Assembly (NCBI GenBank): GCA_014925825.1
Contig: JACGCK010000183.1
Coordinates: 1 to 64,000, forward strand
Direction: 5' to 3'
Length of the DNA: 64,000 bases
From: Pholiota molesta
Lineage: Eukaryota; Basidiomycota; Agaricomycetes; Agaricales; Strophariaceae
In this document: in pieces, positions 57,715 through 64,000 of the stretch
How the letters are laid out: each line of letters begins with the position of its first letter
Numbering within the stretch: position 1 is the stretch's first letter
Position numbers and translations under genes: made by a program
The notes under the pieces: model-generated
Databases searched by the model: none
Told to the model about the DNA's origin: nothing
The model's input: the letters and a program-made list of their open reading frames with translations, nothing else

Positions 57715-59760
57715 TCACTCGCTTTCCATGTTTTCTTCGCCCTCAGATTGTGTCAACATCCCATGGGCACCAACATCCGAGTCATAGTCCGGCTCTTCGA
57801 ATACTGCATGGTCAAGGAAATCGAAATCGGCTTCGACAACTGGACGTGACAGAGTAATGCGACCCGGTGTAATCGGTCTGCTGAGGGAAACAGCTTCTTC
57901 TTCAGATTCCGTGTCGTCGTCGGTATCTGTCCCCTCATCCACCAATCCATTCCCATTAGAAGGTTCATCATCATCACTAGCTTCTTCTTCATAATCCTCG
58001 TCACTTTCAAGATCTGATGCACCTTCCTGCCCACGATGTGCAAGGACATCCGATGCAACCTTGGTGGAGGGTTGAATCACCGGCGACATGTTGGGTGCTT
58101 GGTGTTCTGATGCATTCCCAAACATCTGGAGCGATCGCTCGGCAAGATCCGTGGGCAGCACACTGGGTTGATCTCCAAACATCTGGAGCCATTCATTGGC
58201 ACGCTGCGCGGGGTGAATTGCCGGCGACACACTTGGTTCCGGGCTTTGTGAGGGAACTCCACACATCTCGAGCCATTGATTGGCACGCTCCTTGGGCTGA
58301 ATTGCCGGCGACACATGTTCTGGGCTTTTTGAGGGGCCCCCAAACATCTCAAGCCATTGCTCAGCACGCTCCGTGGGCTCAATCGCCGGCGACACATGGT
58401 CTGCGTTGTCCGAGGGACCCCCAAATGTCTCGAGCCATCGCTCAGCACGCTCCATGGGCTCGATCGCCGGCGACACATGGTCTGCGTTGTCTGAGGGACC
58501 CCCAAACATCTCGAGCCATCGCTCAGCACGCTCCGTGGGCTCAATCACTGGCTCGACATGGGGTTCCGCAAGCCCCGGCAACATATGCTGTGGAGGTGCT
58601 TCCAAAGCGGGAAAAGCAACATCGGCGACACGCAATCGCCCCCACGCCCTTGGTTTCGTTGAACTGGGGACAGAAGTGAATCCCATACCATGAATGTCGC
58701 CGGTCGTCAATGCGTTGCTGGGTGCAGGAGGATCGGACATGTGGACGTCAGGGTCAGAGGGGGTCAGAGGGGGAGGGGCATCCTTGTATTGAAGTGCATC
58801 ATATTCCAGGATTGGCTTCCAGTCTTGTTGGTGATTAAACAGTGCTGGTAATGTGTAGTTGGTACCTGGAGGTGGCCGTGTAATAGTGGGGGACACAGGT
58901 TCAGTTGCACCGGTGTTATCGCCTGGGCTGTTGGTCGAAGAGTCGTCTCCCATGGGGGCCCGTTCATCTGCTAGTGAAACATTGTAACCCGAGTCCCCGG
59001 CAACATGATCTCGCCGTGCCATATGCAACACTTCTTCTCTCGTCAAGATCTCACCACTTGTCCACTTGTAATGCGGTGAAGGAGACTCTGTGAAATAGAG
59101 GTGGTTGAGCTCGTCCCTAGCCATTGCCCGAATTGCTCGACTAGCACGGGCTGTTTCAGTGGGAGCGGTCATAGCTGGAACTTCCATGGGGATGACGGTG
59201 TCAGCTTCCTTCCGCACTACTTGCTCATATAACAGGAAGCTTGCCAATGCCTTTCGAGTGTCGACTTCCGTATGGGCCTTGTGTGAGAGCACCAACGCCG
59301 ACGTTAGATTCTTTAATGTGTTCAGCTTGGCCAGTAATGTTGTGGCAAGTGCCCGGTGTGGTTCACAGGTGGGACAAGAGGTCGACGGGCTGGCGCTGGG
59401 AAGACCGACCGCTGGAATAGGATTTACAGTAAGTGCTGGCAACTGGTTGCCCTTCGAATCAGTCTGCTCGGCCAGCGCATTTCGGTAGTGATCCAAATGT
59501 GAATTGACCGTTCGAGGCCCAAGGATAGTGCTCTCGGCGGGTTTCTTATCCTCAGCCCACCATTCGGAAACATAAGACTCCACAACCCTACCAAATTGTT
59601 CGGAGTTGGTGCCGGCAGCAAGGGTGTCTATAAAGCCCACTTCTACCACGAGAGGCAGACTGGGCTCATTCAACATGCCGAGGCTGTCGCCAAGAGAGCG
59701 AACCACAAAGGGGACATCAACAACAAGCCCAATTGAAGTCGCCAAACCGACATAGCTCAT
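57715..59760 (-). CDS. KDZ-associated accessory ORF with six 27-residue repeats
   Basis: A single uninterrupted 681-residue frame; ATG at 59758-59760, stop at 57715-57717. I do not recognise the N-terminal ~230 residues (SYVGLATSIGLVVDVPFVVR; SEWWAEDKKPAESTILGPRT; TLLAKLNTLKNLTSALVLSH; RAMARDELNHLYFTESPSPH). They look globular, with a CPTC motif that could bind metal. Residues ~235-400 are disordered. Then come about six copies of a 27-residue unit (81 bp, about 58080-58560): ERAERWLEMFGGPSDNADHV plus SPAIEPT, each predicting one amphipathic helix with an invariant W and F/C. The C-terminus is strongly acidic (SDEDYEEEASDDDE). It lies 330 bp downstream of the transposase on the same strand, so it is probably cargo or a co-factor of the element. 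Confidence 0.7.
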   Translation of the reverse strand: MSYVGLATSIGLVVDVPFVVRSLGDSLGMLNEPSLPLVVEVGFIDTLAAGTNSEQFGRVVESYVSEWWAEDKKPAESTILGPRTVNSHLDHYRNALAEQTDSKGNQLPALTVNPIPAVGLPSASPSTSCPTCEPHRALATTLLAKLNTLKNLTSALVLSHKAHTEVDTRKALASFLLYEQVVRKEADTVIPMEVPAMTAPTETARASRAIRAMARDELNHLYFTESPSPHYKWTSGEILTREEVLHMARRDHVAGDSGYNVSLADERAPMGDDSSTNSPGDNTGATEPVSPTITRPPPGTNYTLPALFNHQQDWKPILEYDALQYKDAPPPLTPSDPDVHMSDPPAPSNALTTGDIHGMGFTSVPSSTKPRAWGRLRVADVAFPALEAPPQHMLPGLAEPHVEPVIEPTERAERWLEMFGGPSDNADHVSPAIEPMERAERWLETFGGPSDNADHVSPAIEPTERAEQWLEMFGGPSKSPEHVSPAIQPKERANQWLEMCGVPSQSPEPSVSPAIHPAQRANEWLQMFGDQPSVLPTDLAERSLQMFGNASEHQAPNMSPVIQPSTKVASDVLAHRGQEGASDLESDEDYEEEASDDDEPSNGNGLVDEGTDTDDDTESEEEAVSLSRPITPGRITLSRPVVEADFDFLDHAVFEEPDYDSDVGAHGMLTQSEGEENMESE

Positions 59761-60089
59761 AATGAAAAGCTAAAGTGATGGGTTAAAATGGGACCATTTC
59801 AAATATTTTACAAATGTTTACAAGCTCCTTATGCAGGTACTCCTGCATCCATTGCTGCTGACGGCTCGTGGCGACCACGATTCGGGAGAGCGCGCATCGG
59901 AATCGGGACTCGCCATAGTGTATGACTTCTTGCAATTTTGAATGCCATTCGAGATTGCCGCCATGGAACGTTTGCAATGGATTAAATGGATGGATGGATG
60001 GCATAGACATTGAATATGCAAAAGATGGTTGTGGTAATAGGTAAAGTAGATCGATAAGGAAAGATTTTACAACAAGATAGAAAATACAG

Positions 60090-63000
60090 TTAAAGCGGAG
60101 ATTCATAAGTTCGATAGTTAATTTGAAATGCACGATCTGCCTTTAGGGCCAGCTGTCTCCATGAGGCCGACTGGCGGTGTGCATATGCAGTTGCACCAAG
60201 AGTCGGCGACCGACGACGATTTTCAGCAGCTTCAAGCCAGCCTTTGCTTTTGAAAAGGAAGTACCGCACCGTCCACTCCATTTCATATCTGACCAATGTG
60301 CGTTCCTCCCTCCACCGCTCGTGCTGGGCTCGGGCCCGCAACCAATGAACCCGCCGAACTGCGACACTTGTCAGAACAGATGTCTTTGGATGGAGAGGCA
60401 ATCTATTAACTTACATTCTAATTGTGTTGCTGGATCAGCAGGTAATTCATCACCAGTCCCGACATGTTGAGTAACAGAATGCCAAATCCAGGATAATTTC
60501 ACGGTTGTGGAACCGGGCATATTGGGGGTCAACACTGCCGTGCTGCATTTCGTGTCAGCTTTGGTCAAAACACGAAATTGTTGAAGTGTTTGAGGATCGG
60601 CCCCCAAAGCAACAAGGCGGCTACGACACCGCGTGTAAATTTGACAACGCAACGACAATGCTTTCTCCCGGTCCTTCAATGCAGCCCGTCCTCTCGTGCG
60701 TACCTCTTTTCTCGAGCCTTTTCGGACGTCTTCGGTCCAGCGGAATGACATGTCAGCTACGAGATCGCGAATGAGATTCAGGTCGGTCATGGCTTGATTT
60801 TTGCGGATTTGGAGCTCCACATTTGCATACGTGTCTGGTACGTTCCCATTCGATGGAATGCAAAGCTCAACACTTTCCACAGGATTACCGTCGCCATCTT
60901 CACCTTCGGCTGGCGACGATGACGCCGAGTCTGAAGCTGTGCCATTGTCAAGATTGTCCCAATTGGACAATGAATCGTTCATTTCGTGGCCGGATTGATG
61001 CCTGGTCTGAAAGACACCGGCGACAAGTTGGAGTTCATTTAATGTGGCCACCAAAGGCGTCAACGCATGTCGGAGCTTTTGGATTTTCTCAATGTCTGCA
61101 CCATGCTGGCGATTGAGGTATTGGATCTCAAGCCTGGTCAAGTCCAGCAATCAGAATCATCAAGCAAAAAATTAGAGATACTCACTGCTTTTCCTCCACA
61201 GTGATAGCAAACTCAAGCCACTCTATGACATTAGCGTCACCGGTGACTGGCACTGGAGCAGACATGTTCTCATTCAGACCGGCGATGCGTGCTGCATATA
61301 TGTCCATCACCTCGGGCTTCTCCAAACGTTTGCTCTCAGCATCAACAACCTCGGCAGTCCAAAGTGTCACAGCCTGCAGACCAGCAGCGGTGGATATATC
61401 GCGGAAATAGTTTGCTGCCTGCTCAAGCGTTGTGCATGCTTCATCATGGCGGTTACAGAGATATTCGGACATCCCTAATGCTTTTTTGTGGTTAGAGTCA
61501 CAGGCATGGTCATCCAGGACTTCCGCCCGGTGAGCCAAGGTCGCAGTCCGAACGGTGGGTGAAATAGAATTTAATGTAGACCACAATGACTCCAGAATTT
61601 CACCACTGACAATGCCGGCGCCGGGTATGAAGGATGACGTGAACGAAAGAAGCATTGGTCTTTGTGCGCATGCACATGGAAGAGACCGATTGCCCGGTCG
61701 ATAATAAGGCCCCGGGGTAATTTACCCTCCAGCCTTTTTTCAAGGTGAACACAGTATTGGCAAGCGATGTCATACATCAGGATGACACCCTGCTGAGGGT
61801 CAACACCTGTAGTTTCGAGTGCCTTCCAGAAGGCAAAGTCAACATTCTTTTGCTGTTCTCCCTTGAACAAGTCCACAAGGGCATTTGGAGCATAACAACC
61901 GTGTCGGGCACAAGCAATTGATGCCTTGCCAGTCCGGTCACAAGACTTAGATCCCATGAGCGCATTCATGATGGCACGGAATGTGCTCTCACAGGGTGCT
62001 TTCTGGCAATCGGTATACTCAGTATAAAATAGGACCAGTGAATTTCAGCCACAAACCGTAAATTGCTCTGTCGCTGCACGGAGGAATTCATTATATTCTG
62101 TTCGGTCTGGGTCCATTCCCCCACCTTCTGAAAGCCATATATCGTCGTCCAACACATTCTGCTGCTTTACATGGTCGGCTTTGAAATTCCCATCTGCAAC
62201 AAACATCCGGCGATAAACATACCTACACAGCAGTTAGAGATATGCTGTCTGGAAATATGGCGACGCACCGGTGGTCGACATCGCTTTTCCAATCACTTCG
62301 GAGGTTCTTTCCTGGTTGTGGGCATGCTGGGCAATAGTTTGCCAACTCACCCCGATCTACATGCATGGGATCCTTCCCATTATGCCCAAAGCCAGCGCCT
62401 CTTAATTTCTTCGTCCAGCGCCACAACCGACTCAGGCGTCGAAATTCTCGATAGAGATCTGGTACATCGCCGGGAGCAATGGGATTCGAGAGACGACGGA
62501 GCAACATATAGAACTGATATGCCGAGGCCTTTAGTTCAAGGTTGCATAACCGGAAGTACCTTAGTAGGTGATTGGTAAATAGGGTGCGGATGGTATGGAA
62601 GCTAGTCGGCCACAGCCTAGATGCCACAAGATCAAGTGGCAGTTGGGTGCTCCCTTGGCACTGACAAGACACCATAGCAAGGCAATGAACACCATTAGTA
62701 TGGACTATTCGCACATAAGCATTCTGTAAGCTGTCTGCACGTGGAAGGGGACCTGGTGAGTCGGTCTCCATAGGGCCTTGTTCACCAGTGGCCCAGAGCT
62801 GTGACCGGGCACTTCGAGATATGCAGGAATTCTTGTCACCTCGGTGTCTGCTTCGGGGATGGCTGCATCGTCGGCTGCATCTATTGGTGTGTCATCGGTC
62901 GCGGGGATCCCAGCACGCAACTTATCCAAGTATGCTAGAAACTCTTCATCTCCACTTGGTTCGGTACTCGGATGATCGGTGGGCATTTCTTTTGCTTCGG

Positions 63001-63859
63001 TGTTGTCTCCCATGATCCAGTCTGGGTCTTCGGTACTGTCACTGGAACCATGACCGGTCGCTGTCGCCGCACTGCATTGCGAAGATATTCCTGCTCGGCC
63101 ATATCCTTTGGGTGCTGAAATTTTTCCAAAAATTTCTGTTGAATTTGTAGATATTCGCAAAGAGGGCTGTCCTTGATGATGCCGAACAAGGATGTATGTA
63201 CCAACCTCCCATAACTCTGCACGGCGAAAATATGTTCCCGTCCATCTTTGGATGACATGGAATGGATTGTCGACATGCAGAGACCGCATACACCGGCGAC
63301 AGACTGGTTGCGATAGGCTGCAATCGACACATCTCCAAACCGCCAAATGGTTGTCAGTACAGCTTGAACACATTATCTGTGCTGACGGCAAAGCTTCCCG
63401 AGATAGTGAAGCTTGTAGAAACTCGTCAACACGGTCAACATATTCCTGTACATAGGTGCGCTCCGTCTACATAACGATCAGAAATATTATAATGAATGAG
63501 TAGGTAATCCTTATCTTACCTTGCGAGGTCGAGAAGCTTTACCCGTGTCTGAGACAGTCTCGCTGTCATTCAAATGATCAAAATACATGTCCGCAGCGGT
63601 ATTTGCACAGACGATGCAAGAGGATTGTATGTTGTAGAGGGTTGAGGAGTATTAGATGTCCCAGCACCTTCGCCTGCACCCAATTCAGCCAAAGCCTATC
63701 CAGAGGCACCTTCACCTTTATCTCCTTCATCTTTCCATTCTTCAATTTTTTTGACACTGTGTCGTAAGTGAAGCCATTTGCAGCGTCAACGTCAGTTTGC
63801 AGTAGGGGGTTGCGTTTTCCTTGTCTTCTAGCTGGTTGATATGTCTTTTTGCGGTTCAT
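60090..63859 (-). CDS. KDZ (Kyakuja-Dileera-Zisupton) transposase with CxC2 domain
   Basis: ATG at 63857-63859 gives NRKKTYQPARRQGKRNPLLQ. A Cys-rich CxC2 cluster follows: CSSCTDNHLAVWRCVDC..PVCRRCMRSLH (about 63290-63390), then IVHTNGVHCLAMVSCQCQG, LWPTSFHTIRTLFTNHLLRY and LSRLWRWTKKLRGAGFGHNG and GELANYCPACPQPGKNL. The catalytic region has DIWLSEGGGMDPDRTEYNEF, APCESTFRAIMNALMG, ILMYDIACQYCVHLEKRLEG, GLFHVHAHKDQCFFR, SSFIPGAGIVSGEILESLWS and ATLAHRAEVLDDH, typical of KDZ. The C-terminal coiled part ends VRRVHWLRARAQHERWREER and continues to ESPL. Single-base frame breaks appear near 63695, 63603, about 62750 and 61641 (the last inside the catalytic core). The copy is therefore inactive unless these are sequence errors. 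Confidence 0.85.
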
Positions 63860-64000
63860 AATTGAGAACGCAGGTGTTGTTGAAGAAAGACACAATATGG
63901 GAGATGTAAACGAGGGGATGTTATCGAGAATACCTGAAGCCTCATGGCTTCCTTAGCAAAACACGATGGAACCTCGTGTTTCCACGAAACAATAAGAAAT

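Larger units (their letters stand above)
54035..64000 (-). mobile_element. Putative KDZ-family DNA transposon (limits provisional)
   Basis: Contains a CxC2/KDZ transposase, an accessory ORF in the same orientation, and a terminal satellite whose core motif persists to about 57330 next to the ORF. The left limit is set at the foldback that abuts the truncated But2-like gene. The right limit is not seen: the sequence runs past the transposase start to the window edge, where ACACGA-N7-TCGTGT (about 63961-63979) is the only inverted pair noticed. No terminal inverted repeats or target-site duplication could be verified. Confidence 0.5.

Noticed and set aside
58017..58679. Plus-strand 220-codon frame opposite the 27-residue repeats
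   Set aside because: Antisense of the 81-bp repeats in the accessory ORF; the minus frame is far longer and joined to non-repetitive protein.

Overview
The window is nuclear DNA of a filamentous basidiomycete, most likely a mushroom-forming Agaricomycete. The signs are genes split by many ~50-60 nt introns with GTRNGT..YAG borders and several lineage-typical families: a NACHT NTPase of the 'IxGGxFxxVxGD' type, F-box proteins with an IWDW/HGQRVV beta-rich half, the DUF6533 and DUF6534 seven-helix membrane families, a UstYa-like protein and a CxC2/KDZ transposase. All gene models here were spliced by eye and exon edges are approximate. Family names come from motif recognition, not database searches.

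Layout: 0.6-3.3 kb NACHT NLR-like NTPase (-); 4.2-6.9 kb MUP1-type methionine/amino-acid permease (-); 7.9-9.9 kb F-box protein (-); 10.1-11.3 kb second, frame-broken F-box gene (-); 11.6-12.7 kb a gene of unknown family (-) with a diverged relative in opposite orientation at 46.7-47.6 kb (+); 14.4-17.9 kb two tandem DUF6533-type membrane genes (+), with a third inverted copy at 34.2-35.6 kb (-); 20.6-25.1 kb a coiled-coil/GATA-like zinc-finger protein with two unusually long introns (-); 25-29.8 kb GC-rich, no convincing gene; 29.8-31.0 kb DUF6534-like remnant; 32.2 and 37.6 kb two DUF6534 genes (+); 39.5-45.8 kb an Rtt107/Brc1-type multi-BRCT DNA-damage scaffold with a very large charged linker (-); 48.1-51.3 kb a small secreted protein, a UstYa-like oxidase and a GNAT acetyltransferase; 53.2-54.0 kb a But2-C-domain-like membrane protein.

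From 54.04 kb to the right edge the sequence is mobile or repeat DNA: a foldback, a ~2.8 kb satellite with a 453+253 bp higher-order period, a long near-perfect hairpin, an accessory ORF with six 27-residue repeats, and a KDZ-family transposase. The array starts exactly where the last exon of the But2-like gene should follow, so the element may have landed in that gene.

The window mixes two conserved core genes (permease, Rtt107) with a fast-evolving accessory landscape (NLR, F-box, orphan 7TM families, UstYa locus, KDZ element). Best candidates for something undescribed: the KDZ accessory ORF with its satellite and hairpin; the UstYa/secreted-peptide/GNAT/But2 neighbourhood; and the DUF6533/DUF6534 island with duplicated promoters. 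Several single-base frame breaks occur in otherwise well conserved genes, so sequence errors must be excluded before calling pseudogenes.
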